Assembly (NCBI GenBank): GCA_964200185.2
Contig: CAXNAD020000192.1
Span: forward strand, 1-25,078
Reading direction: 5' to 3'
From: Choristocarpus tenellus KU-1152
Lineage: Eukaryota > Phaeophyceae
DNA: 25,078 bases
Shown here: piece after piece, positions 1 to 12,000 of the stretch
Numbering within the stretch: the first letter of the stretch is position 1
How the letters are laid out: every line of letters begins with the position of its first letter
Notes under the pieces: generated by a model
What the model was told of the DNA's origin: nothing
The model's database searches: none
The model's input: the letters and a program-made list of their open reading frames with translations, nothing else
Translations under genes and position numbers: made by a program

Positions 1-98
1 CCTTGTCAAGGCATGTAGTGGTGCTGTCAAGGGGGGAGGGGGGGGTTCTGGTACCGGAAGGATGATAACAGGCAAAGGGGATGCCACCATCACACCAG
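1..98 (+). CDS. IPO11: Importin-11-like exon w1 (5' end outside window)
   Basis: The frame starting at base 2 reads LVKACSGAVK, then a glycine run and GTGRMITGKGDATITP. This resembles the LVQCMVLVKSV region before the LEEW motif in plant KA120. The donor is CCAG|GTCAGG in phase 1, completed by AG from the next exon to give Glu. The frame hits a stop soon after the donor. A G-rich run at 31-45 encodes the glycines and is a likely place for length errors. An earlier donor after base 50 (G|GTACCG) is possible and has the same phase. Confidence 0.6.
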
Positions 99-3000
99 GT
101 CAGGGCATGATTTCGTAGATATACAAGCGTTCTTGGGAGTTGATGGGGGGGGCTGTCTTGGGGGGCAGGGCAGGGGGGGAAGCTTGAGTGAGCTCAGTAG
201 TGTTTTCTTTTGAGAGTGAGAGTTAGACTTTTTTCTTTCATTTTAGGGTTAGGGTTAGGGTTAGGGTTAGGGTTGTTAATGTAAAGATTCTTGCACCTGT
301 AGCATAGTAGTCCATGAATGTGCTATTTTGTGTCAGCAAAATGACATGTTAACATTAATATACTTGTATGTTCAGTGTTGTATTTGTGGGTATGCACTTA
401 GAGATGACCAATGCCAAGAGTCACAGTGTCCCTGAATGTTTGATGTTTTCAACAGGAGTTCTAAAGTGTGGAGGTGGTTTGTCTCTCTATCTGCTAGGGT
501 TAGGGTTACCTTTGTTTGGATTGCAATTGTTATCATCTCATGATCTCCCTGTTACAATGTGTAGTTTCTATTGGTAGTATTATCAGTATTTGAAAACGTC
601 CTTACTATTCATTACTTGGTACGATATGTACTTTGTCCAGTATATACTATGAAGTATATTATATGATATGATCGTGAATGATCTAATATTTATGATCTTA
701 CAGTGTATGATATGCTTATTTGATGACGAATGTCTCACCGGAGTGTTTTTTGTATTGTTCAGGATTAGAGTTAGGCTTAGGCTTAGGCTTAGGGTTGGTG
801 CTATTAATGCTATACCATTAATACACTAAAAGAGACTGTGACTAACACATCTAAGCTGTGTTGAGCACAGCATTGAATGGGGTCTTTTCACTCTACATTT
901 CATCATCATCGTCACCATTATTATTATTTTTATTATTAGAGTAAAATAAAAAATGTAAAGAGGAGAGGATGAGATAGGTTTGAATTGCACAGGAATGTTT
1001 TTTTTGAGCAGGGCAGGAATGACACTTGTGCTTTCTATATGCATGATCATAGTCCCCCCACCTAATTCAATTTGGTGTCTGTGGCTGGTTGGGTAGGTAC
1101 GTAGCTTTTGTGGTTAGGGTTAGGGTTAGGGTTAGTTGCAGGACCGCAGACTGCATGGTTTCTTCAAGATTCTTAATCTAGAGGTAATAGAGAAGCTTGC
1201 TGCTTTTGGATTCTTTCAACTCTTCATATGTAACTCATTAGGGTTCGGGTTAGGGCTGGAGGTAGGATGATAGTTTAGATTGTGTATAGAGTTGGGTGCG
1301 ATGATAGGTAAGTACAAGTATTTTTATTTCTACTTTTAATATCTTTATTTTACAGAGCAAACTACAGCTCTTCAAATCAGTTGGGGGACTGTTTTTTGAG
1401 TTAGGGCTAGGGTTAGGGTTAAGAGTGGAGCATCATTTTATTTTTACATACGTGTATTTGATGTGCGGAATTGGATCAATCTCTTCGCCGCCATATGCTT
1501 GTTTTGTGTCAAGCTAGTCTGTGGTGGAAGAGTAGAACCATTATTTAGAAATACCTGCAAACATTTCATGAGTTCAAACCCCTTGGATGCCATTTTTTTT
1601 TATGGGGACATTTTTGGGTAGAAGAGAAGTGAAGGGTGTCTGATGGAAGTCACAAAGTTTCAGATATTCATCTTTTTAATGATGTTTCATGAAAATTGAA
1701 GTTACAGGAATAGTTCTCATTTCTTCAAATATTTTTCCTTCCCTTCCTTGTTATTAGAGTATCTGTTACTGCCATGTCTTAAAAGTGGATAATCCTAGGA
1801 TTTTAGGCATTTCGGTAAGGATTTTCTTTTTCTAGTTGAGGTACATTTCCCAACACTCTTTGTCTACTAGCATCTATTGAATGTTCAAAAAACTATACTT
1901 CTCTTCCAAATATTTTTACTGTATTATTTAATTTGTATTATTTAATTTGTATAATGATAGCAATTACTAGTACTATTGTCATTGTTAATGTTATTTATTT
2001 TGATGTATATGAAGCTCCTTAGACCAGTATATGCACCCCACCCTTCCTCCTACCCCTAAAAACTTGTTCCTTGTGAGATAGGCACTGTACTGTAGTGATA
2101 CCATTGATAGTGATGTACTGTAGTGATACCATCAATAGTGATGTATTGATACCATTAACAGTGATGCACTGTAGTGATACTGTTGATAATGGAGTTTCAA
2201 TTTGTGTCCTAATCTATCTAATCTTTTTTCTGTTGTTGCTGGCGGTGGTAGAGGTGGCACAAGACCTTGTCAACACTTTGTCTGGCTTCTTCACGCCTGA
2301 TAGGTGAGAATGCTCAACACTCAACCCCACCAAGGCTTCTTCTGCCTTTATCCTTATTATTTCTTGCTTTTATTATTTTTTGCTTTTTAAACCTGTATTG
2401 TATTGTATTTGTTGTATTGTATTTATTGTATTGCATTGTGTTGTATCGTACTGTATCATATGTATTGTATCATATTTGTTGTATTGTATTTATTGTATTG
2501 CATTGTGTTGTATTGTTAGAACGACATAATTCACTACTTCTCTCATTAATCTCATATCTGTGTTCATGAGACAGAGTATCTTTTTGCATCATTTTAATAT
2601 TGAATAGTTAGATATCACTGTTGATATTTTCTACTTACAGTATCTGTATTGCCTACACAGACTGTGCCTTGGTATTAATGACAATACTTTCCATTGGAGA
2701 CTAAATTAATATCTTCACTGATTTTCTTGGACAATATCCTCCACAATCTAGATTATTTTATAGGATATTTTCGTACTGTGGGTTACAATTATTTTACTAT
2801 TTCTATTATTTTATTGCAGTCATTGTTATTTTGATATTTGTACCATGGACTGCTTTTATGGGGATGGAGGGATGTTTGTGTTTTTTGTGTATTATTTTAT
2901 TTCTTTTTATGTATTATCATTTGATTTCTAGATGTATGAGTAGAGTGTAAGACCCAAAGGCTTGTTCTGAGGGCACTATATGATACAAAACATTTATATA

Positions 3001-6000
3001 GTTTGTTTTACTCGTAAGTAGGGTTAGGGTTAGGGATGACTTGTTCCTGTACGGGTGGTACACTTGTCGTAGATGACATTATCACAACCAACTAATTGTT
3101 GCCATTGGGAGTTTTGGTATAGTCTGTGTCCAAGAGAGTACTCTCTACTGATGTATCACACAGGCGCACACACACACACACACACGCATGGTAAATAAAT
3201 ATAGTAATCATAATGAGATGTACACATTTTTACCATGCTATATGTGTTTTGTGGTAGGGTGGTGTTAGTGCTATCACTTGTCATGGAAGGTGTACTTCCT
3301 CTATCCAACAACCAACTGGAGGAGTGGGTGTCTGATCCGGAACAGTTTCACCTTGTTCAAGATAGTCTTGGAGGACAGGAGAGTGCACGGGTGAGTTGTT
3401 GCCAGTTCATAACGTTTAGGGTTCCACCCTAACCCTAGCCCTAACCCTAACCCCATTTTGTTTGTTTGATTCATATTTACATGATGGAGGTGACATTGAC
3501 AAATTGTGAGATGAATTTTGTTTGTATGATGTGTAATTGACTGCGATCTATTTCATCTTGCTGCTGTGGAGTGAAGGCATTAGGATTTATATTGGGTTTT
3601 GCATCAAAATTGTCTTATATATTGAATTATGCCCTGTTCTATTCTGTTACACTGTGTTGTTGGGTATATTATTGGTAGTTTTAGAATGGGCAGGTTAGAG
3701 TTTGTCTGCCTAGAGTTGTGAATTTGAAAAGTGATAATGTTGTATGCTGTGACTGTGTTGATATACCTTTATGTTTTCACTCTTTATTGGTTCTGTCCCA
3801 TTGCATCTAACCCTAACCCTAACTTTTTGCCCATTTCTTTTATTGATGTTGATATGGATAATGATGTTGATGTTGATGTTGATCATCTACTCTAATTGTG
3901 TAAGACTTTGATATGTGCTGATCTCAAAGTACGTAGTATGTATCATCTACCTTTCTTTAACGGATGATTTGCATATCTTGTACTTGAGTATTAGTATTGG
4001 GTGCGATGATATAATTTTGTTTGATAGATAATTTAGTGCAATATTTAGTATTTACATCTTGCTATTATTGTTGATACCGAAAATGATATTGATAGCATTG
4101 TACTGTACCCTTACTCTATATCCTATTTATCTCTAACCCTAACCCTCTCTGTGCATACTCACCGCCTTACCCTAAGGTTATGGTTGGTCCACCATGTTGA
4201 TGTTGAACTTCAGGCAGGGTCCATACTTGTTGTAACTCTTTGTGCATGATCTTGTAGTGGAATGCATTTTTTGGTGTTTTGGTATACTTATCATAACAAT
4301 TTCTTGTCCCAGGTAGTCCATAATGTTATGAACTAACCCATTAATTGACCCTAACTCTAACTTGTCAACCAGAGGTCGCTGTCCAATCCTTTCAAGATAT
4401 TGTCCACTCATGTCAACCGGCAGGCTGGTGCAGTTAAGAGATCATATTTTTGATAGCATACTATATTGCATACTATACTAAAGATTGTTTGAGATAGCAT
4501 ACTATACTAAAGTTTGTTTCTGAGTCACTTTATACGCTGACTCTTCCCTAGCATTAATTACAACCATTACTCCAACACTATTAATGATTTGCATTAATAA
4601 CCCTTCATTACCTTATACAAACCCTTTTGCCACATTAGGTGAGTGGGGAGCAGTTACTGATGTCACTGTTTTGGGGGGAAGCAGTAGATACTGGTGATGT
4701 CGTCGCACCAAGGGTGACTCAGATGGTCATGGAGGGGGCAGAGCAACAGGTGGAGGTGTGCAGATTATTAATTCCCACCTCCTCAAGGTAAGGACTACAT
4801 GACAGATATATGAAGAGAGAGACCAGGAGGATGTTTTTTTTGTACAGTTGTAGTGAGTTGTGGCAAATGGTGCGTGAATGAGAAAGTTATGGTATCAATA
4901 TTTTATTGATATACTTGCTATAATTAAAAGTCAGTGCTAATATTGTTAAGATCAGTAATAATAATTATTATCAATATTGTTGTTCTTGAAACAGTCTTCA
5001 CTCAACTCATCTGCTGTCCTTTTTCCTCCATTTCATCTTGTCGGGCAGGCAAGACAGGTCAGACAAAATTTTGCGCCTAGAGTGATGCTATCGCATCCTC
5101 CACTCACTGGAACACACACATGGAAGTATCTGTCTGGACACTGTTCTATAGTAGCTAGTACTAAGAGCCAACTAGTATTCTATATACGTTGTACACATTG
5201 TATAGTAGGGTGTTCTTGGGAGTATGAATGCATGTATGTATTGTGTTTGATCTCTCAGGTTTAGAGATGTAAAGTGAGGAACTACAGAGAGTGATTGTGA
5301 AGAGAAATGACCTATTCATTCCTATGCTATGGTACTTGTGTGTTGTTATCTCACCAAAAGGTGAGCACTGGCTGCTGCCTCAAGCAAGAAAGAAACAGTA
5401 TATACTGAGGAGGGTGGGAGCCTAGTGATCTTTGATAACTCTTGACCCACTGATCATTTCATGACAACACTCACTGATCATTTCATTTTTTGATAGGACT
5501 TGACTCTTGCAGTATGTGGAGTCAGGTCATGCCACACTATGGGCACCCATCTCCTTTTTATTTGTAAGTCCTCCTTGTGTAACCCTAACCCTAACCCTAT
5601 CATCTGACTTGGCATGCCTAGCTGTACTGCCAACATTGAACCAACTCTTGCATCTGCATGCAAACAGCCTATTCTTACAAGTCACCTCCTGTTTTATAAG
5701 TGTGTAATTGACTGTATCAGCTCTGCCAAGTAACTCTAACCCTAACCCTAATGCAAACCATGTCCTGTAAGCTGCTATTGGATAGCGTTTGAACAACAGC
5801 TCCTGTCTCTTGCTTTTCTGTTGCAATGTTGATGTTTTTAACCTTAACCCTAAGTTTTACCCTAACCTTGATATCAATCTCAATGTGTGTGTCCAGTACG
5901 GAGGGCTTGATGCGGGTGCTACTCCTAGATGCTTTGTATCTATGTGCTGGCCTTGGAGCCTACAGTCTGAAAAGATACCTAAACTTCACACAGTGGTTTT

Positions 6001-9000
6001 CAAGCTGTCTTGGGCCAGGATTGGAAGGATTGGTAGCCACCATGCAAGGAGGGGCACAGGTGCTGTTGACTATTGTCTCTTGCTTCTCTCCTACCCCAGT
6101 GTGACCTTGTGAGAGTAGACAGTAACTTCAGGTTATTGTCCCTGGTCACACATGCACAAAGTGCACTATTATTTGTTGTAGTTTATTTTTATTTTTATTT
6201 TAGCATTGTCGTGTTCTGATGGATTTTTGTTTTTGAGAACCATGCATGTGTGGATACAAACCAGGACACCAAGACTTGACAAGAACAAGAACACCCTGTT
6301 TGAAGAGATGTATCATATAATGAAATGCATAGATGGGTTAGGGTTAGGGTTAGGGTTACACTGTGGGTGAAGTGTCTCAAATATGTTTCCACTGTTACCA
6401 TCGCCCTTCAAATCCTAACCACAACCACGACCCTAACCCTAGTGTTCTGTTTGTTGTGGTAACACTAAGTTAGCTGACCATGGCATTGCCGTTGGAGTGT
6501 TTCCCCCCTTGATTTGTTGTCATGCTGTTTACTGACTACTGCCTGGACCTTTATTATGTACACCTGAAAATGTTGAACTTGAAGCCCTGTCTCATTGGAC
6601 ATGATTCATTCCTTTTGATCCAAACAAGGTTGGTGTTGGTGTTCCCCTGGTACTCCTGCGTCGGCTGCTGTGGCTTGTTGGCTGTTGGGCAGACCAGATT
6701 CCTAGCCACATGATTCCCCCATTGGTACAGGCTACAGCTACTGTGATGCAGGTGAACTAAGACTTACATATATAAATATGTACATTATTGTCCCTGAACT
6801 CTAAGTGCGATTCTAGCCCTAACCCTACCACTAACACTAACACTAACCCTAGCGCTAGTTATTTTACTGTTGTACCTCCAAATAATTTGTCCACTCTTGT
6901 TTATCACTTGGCGGGATAGCATTAACCTGTCATGGCTGTATCTGCCATTTTTTCAGTGCTAATGTGTTCATGTGTTCCTTTGTTCCTAAGTGCATACCTG
7001 TGTGGTAGTATGACTCCAAGAGAAGGGTGCTTCATAGAGTAGGCGTGGTTTTGATTTATCATCTATGTTAGGGTTAGCGTTAGGGTTGGGGGAAGTACCA
7101 AAGCAAATGATTGCACTCTGTTTACTCAATCTCGCACATTCATGTACCATTCTACACATTCATGTATCATTCTATGATCATAAGTGTTGCTTTTATTTTT
7201 ATCTTGTAACCTTGTATGGTGACTTGCCTTATTAATGTCTCTGTGTAGTACAGAGGAACAGCCACAACTAAGTGATTCTAACGAAAAGAGCCAGCTGTGA
7301 GCAAGAAATGTGTAGAGCATGATGAGTTTGTTCCAAAAAAAATCGTGAGTACCTATTGACCTTTTTTCCCCCTAAATTATATCATTTTTGACCCTTGCCA
7401 CTCCATTTTGTAAATCTCCTTATGTATGTTGGTCCTTGTGGGCGATCTTGTTGAGAGATGACATCAACCATTCTATATTTATTTTTAACAATCAATACAA
7501 AAGGAGGCTATTTTCTGTTGACACGGTGATCCCTAACCCTCTCCCCCTGCTTCCTTGACTGTGCTGTGTCCAATGGGCATGCTTTTCTCAACCTTCAAAT
7601 TCACACAACTGATCAAAAAAAAAATTTCATGTTTAGGACACAGCTCACGGTACGGATGTAGCAGTCAGACTGTCTGCACTTGAGGCGCTTCATGCCCTGC
7701 TCATGCTGTGGGATCTTGACCCTGTGACAGCTCTAGGTCCTTCACTGGTGTGGCTGCTCCCGGCATTGTACCAGCTTCTTGGTGATGTGGAGACATTTGA
7801 GAGTCGACAGCAGGTACTCAGGGGACATTATGTTATTATTATGTTTGTATTGCTGTTTGTGTTGCTTCTATGATGCTGTTCATCTTTTGGTTCACTAACC
7901 CTAACCCTAACCCTAACCCAAAGTAGTACTTCTTACTACGATATAGTGCTGTTGTGTCTTTTATACCTTTGTAACCCTAACCCTAACACAGTATTACAGT
8001 TCTTGTAGCCCTAACCCTAATGGTATGTTGAGAAGCGTGGTAACAATTTGGATTTTAACGTGTGTGTTCGATGGAGTTCAGTTCACTTGGGTTAGGGTTA
8101 GGGTTAGGGTTAGGGTTAGGGAAATGATTTCAGCATCTCTGATATGTGCCTGTCTGAATGTCCCATATGCTACTAATAATATGCTAGTTTTTTTGGTGTA
8201 GGAGAGCTAATGTGATTCTATCTTCATTCACATGCTACGGAAAATTAAACTGCGGTACTTTTATTATTATTATTATTATCATCATCATTTCATTAATGTT
8301 GTAAATGTTGCATCTAATGTAGTACTTTCAAATTGTGTGCCAAGGAAAGAAAAAATACGTATTGATGTTTGGGTGTGAGGTGTTTGTTTGGATGTATATT
8401 TGGCTTTGGTACCTGCATTCTGATTGCTGTCTGTTGACTTACTGATATTCCCAATTTATTCCCAATTTCGAAATGGAGGTGTTGAACGTCATGGCAGAGT
8501 TGCTAGAGCGATCTGGACGCTTGTTGATACCACACTGCTCTGCTGCAGTAGGGAGGCTTCCTGAGGTGTGGCAGGCCAGCTGCGACCAAACACCACTTAG
8601 GTGTACCTGCCTGACAGTGAGTACCTTGGGATTAATCCCACACCAACCCTATCCGTATTACTGTAACTATTAACACCATCTAACGCTGTAGCTTTGTGCA
8701 TCACTGACTGGACATCAGGTACTTTCCGTCTGATAGAAACTTCCTTTATGTTTACTGTAGTTGTCTGAATTGTTTGCTCACCTGGTCCATCTCAGCAAGG
8801 GCTGTTGGTGTTATTATCTTTATTGTTGTTATTGTGGCTGTTGTTGTCCCTATTATTATTAACATTGTTCAGTTGGTTGTAATTTTATTATGGTTCCACA
8901 GAAATCAGAGGATTTTCATTTTTCTACGACCCTGACAAACCACAGTCAAGTGCTGTTTTCTGAACACTCCAAAGACACTCCTAACCCTAACCCTTTTTGT

Positions 9001-12000
9001 CATTTTTTTCTACATGTCCTGTACCTGGTTGGTGGTTTACGAATATACTGTGTCCCCTTTTATGCATCAATTAACTAGTTCTGACGTTGATGTACTCCTC
9101 TTTATGTTGATTGATGACATGTTGCACATTGTTTTCCCAAATTTTTATTTTGGAATCTTGTGTACATAGAAGTATGGCTCTTTACTGTTTACTGTTTATT
9201 AGGCTTGGTGTTTCTGTTTATGTTGCTTGTATTTATTTGTCTACAGGTATTTACCACTAGGTATATTGCTTAGGGCATGCTGTTTTGAAGACTATCTATT
9301 AGTGAGGTACTCTGTGTAGATTAGTCCTATAATTACAATGGACCAAATATTAGGGTTAGGGTAAGGGCAGTGTGTTGTAAACAATGCATAGTGTGAGGAA
9401 GGCCTCATAGTGCAATGGCAATAAAGTATCCCTAACCCTACCACTTCACAAAAGTGTCTTTTTCTTTGGTTATTGATGATGCAGGTGATGACACATGTCA
9501 TAGATGCAGTGGGATCAGAAAAGGGAACAGACCTGGATGAGATGGCTGTGACAATGATTAGTGTTGCCACCAACATCACCAATGATGATGAGGTAACAGT
9601 ACCTGCAGGCACATGTACAGCATTTTTTAATTTTAATGTTATGGTTAGAGTTGGAGCTTGGCTGCTTAGTGTGCACTTATGATAGCCCTAACCCTATGTC
9701 ATGAAATGTGAGTGTGGTGTGGTATTACCATCCTGTAGTATATTGGTATGGATGGTGCCCTGCATTAATGTTGATTGTAATGCTAATGATGTCAAGAGTG
9801 TATTTGTATTGGGTAGTGCTAGAGTTCAAGTGGCAGTCACATGGGCCTTGAACACTCCATTACATCCCCCTCGAAGATTGGATGGTTTTAGGGTTGTCCA
9901 TGGTTAGGGTCAAGGTCAAGGTTAGGGTCAGGGAATGTCATCTGGTGATTTTGTAGAGTTAGGCTTCAAACAAACTTATGACTGAATATGATATCCGTCT
10001 TGATTGTGCTGTTGATTTGAGAGATACCCTGATGGATAGCACCTGTTCTGGACTAAAACCTCACCCTGATGCTAGCCCTATCTCTGCTGAAAAAAGGTGT
10101 ACCTTGTGGAGCAAGGACTGGAGCTGTGGCTGTCAGTGATGCGCAATTGTCCAGAGTACAGTGGTAGTCTGCATGCCCTCTTTCCTGCCATTCCTCCCAT
10201 ACTGAACAGGGATTTGGATCACCTCAAGCATGTAGGACACCTCTCCTTGTCCCTTCAACAATATTGCGGTTGGGTTTTTAGCAATTTCTGTTTCATTTTA
10301 CTCAAGTGGACTTGTCTTTCTCTCCGAGGTGCTGTCAGTGCAAAATGCTTGCATCACGTTGCTAGATACTGTCATCACAGGGTGCCCAGGTTAGATAGCT
10401 TGTGGTCTTCATTACTGAGGAGTGTTGGTAAGTTGGAGTGAAGTCTGAGGAATATTTCAACTCCCATAGTACTGTTGTTTTGTGTCTTTAGTTTTAATTT
10501 TGTTATGTTAATATGCTGTGTTGTCAATCTATGTACCAATTGACACCATCCAGATATTGGTGCTTGGGAGTGTGATCATCCTGTTGATCGTGTATATTAT
10601 TAACTCCTCTTATTGGCACATATTAATACCAACCTTGAACATGTTCTTGAGTGTAGGTGATGCTCATTCTGGAGGCATATGTTGTAATTGGTGGGAAGGA
10701 CTTCCTTCAGACTCACGCATCCTCTGTCTGCCAGTGCTTTCAAAAGGTGGTGGGTCAGGTGAGGTGAACAACGTAACTGAAGATTAATTTTAGCTATATT
10801 ATGTTCTAGATTTTTTTTTTTTGGGGGGGGGTGGCCCAGTTCCTGGTGCATCTCCGCTAACATTTTGTTTGACCATTGGGATCAAGGTTTGAAACTGTTG
10901 AGGGTGAAGTATGTAGGTGAGGTGCTGGTAACTGCCGCTTTGAAGTGGACAAATAGGCAAGCAATAAGAAAAATAAACCAACAAGAAGGAGGGTTCATTG
11001 CCATATCTGCCACCCTGAACAAGCAAAATTATGGGTCTTGATGAACGATGACTTGGGGTCCAAGGTCTTGGATATTGCATGTGATAAAGTGAGGTTTTCA
11101 TGGGTTAGGGTTAGGGTTAGCTTGGATATTGCATGTGTTGAAGTGAGGTTTTCATGGGTTTTTTGGTAAGGTGCAGCACTGCTGTATGCACAATCTCAAT
11201 GTCAAGGATATTACATACCTGCCAAGAGAGATCTCTTTCATGCAGGCTAAAATCATAGTTGTAGTCATGACACTCTTGGTGTAGTGACTGGTTGTGTCAT
11301 GATGTTTGGTGTACTGGTGATGATCAGGGTGCATTTGGATAGTTGTATCAACGGCTGGTGTCGGATGTGTTGGTCAGTGGTGCACACATGAAAATCAACT
11401 CTATTCATTACTTTCAAAGTTTATTTGTACTGGGGTGGATGTTCAAATCCAGTACTTGGCTAGATGCGATTAATATCAGTAGTGATAAAAATCTTTGTGA
11501 GGTATTGATGGTAATTGTTTTTTGTTAGGGTTAGGGTTAGGGTTAGGGTTAGGGTTGCTTTGTTTTTTGAACAAGAGCCGTGTGGATATCCCACTTGAAG
11601 TTGAAGTTGATGCTGGACATATCACAGGATACACCGGTGATTTGATTTGGTGTGAATTTTGGGAGGCACAAAAAGGCGCACTAATATGCTTCATATTCTT
11701 TTCCTACATGGAACTACAGACAGAATGGTCATCAAGCAGCAGTGGACTCAAGGAAAACACATGTCTTCTAGTTGGATGTAGTGATCTCAACCTTTTGCCC
11801 CCTACTGCATTGATAGTCTTTCTTTTGTTTGACAACAATAGTGCTCCATTGGGTTAGGGTTTTTCTCTGACTTGCGCTTTGTTTGCTCTAACTGTGTTCT
11901 TCTAAGGCAGGTCAAGCCAAAGGGGGCAGCGTTTGTGTCCCGTGTGCTGGAGAGTCTTTTGAGGAAATTTCCTGCAGATGGTTCCAGGATGCTGCACACA

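Noticed and set aside
3169-3185. Short CA microsatellite
   Set aside because: It is an ordinary simple repeat in intron 2 with no further significance visible.
5478-5826. Overlapping open frames in three phases over intron 4
   Set aside because: Telomere-type repeats lack stop codons in some frames, which creates long open frames by chance. Splicing from 4787 to 5897 explains the gene without them.
10811-10831. T-run followed by G-run as a possible functional element
   Set aside because: A homopolymer junction in an intron is common and prone to sequencing error. It adds nothing beyond low complexity.
11476-11857. Open frames with repeating Asn-Pro (minus) or Leu-Gly (plus)
   Set aside because: They are translations of the TTAGGG tract at 11525-11556 and do not carry coding signal beyond it.
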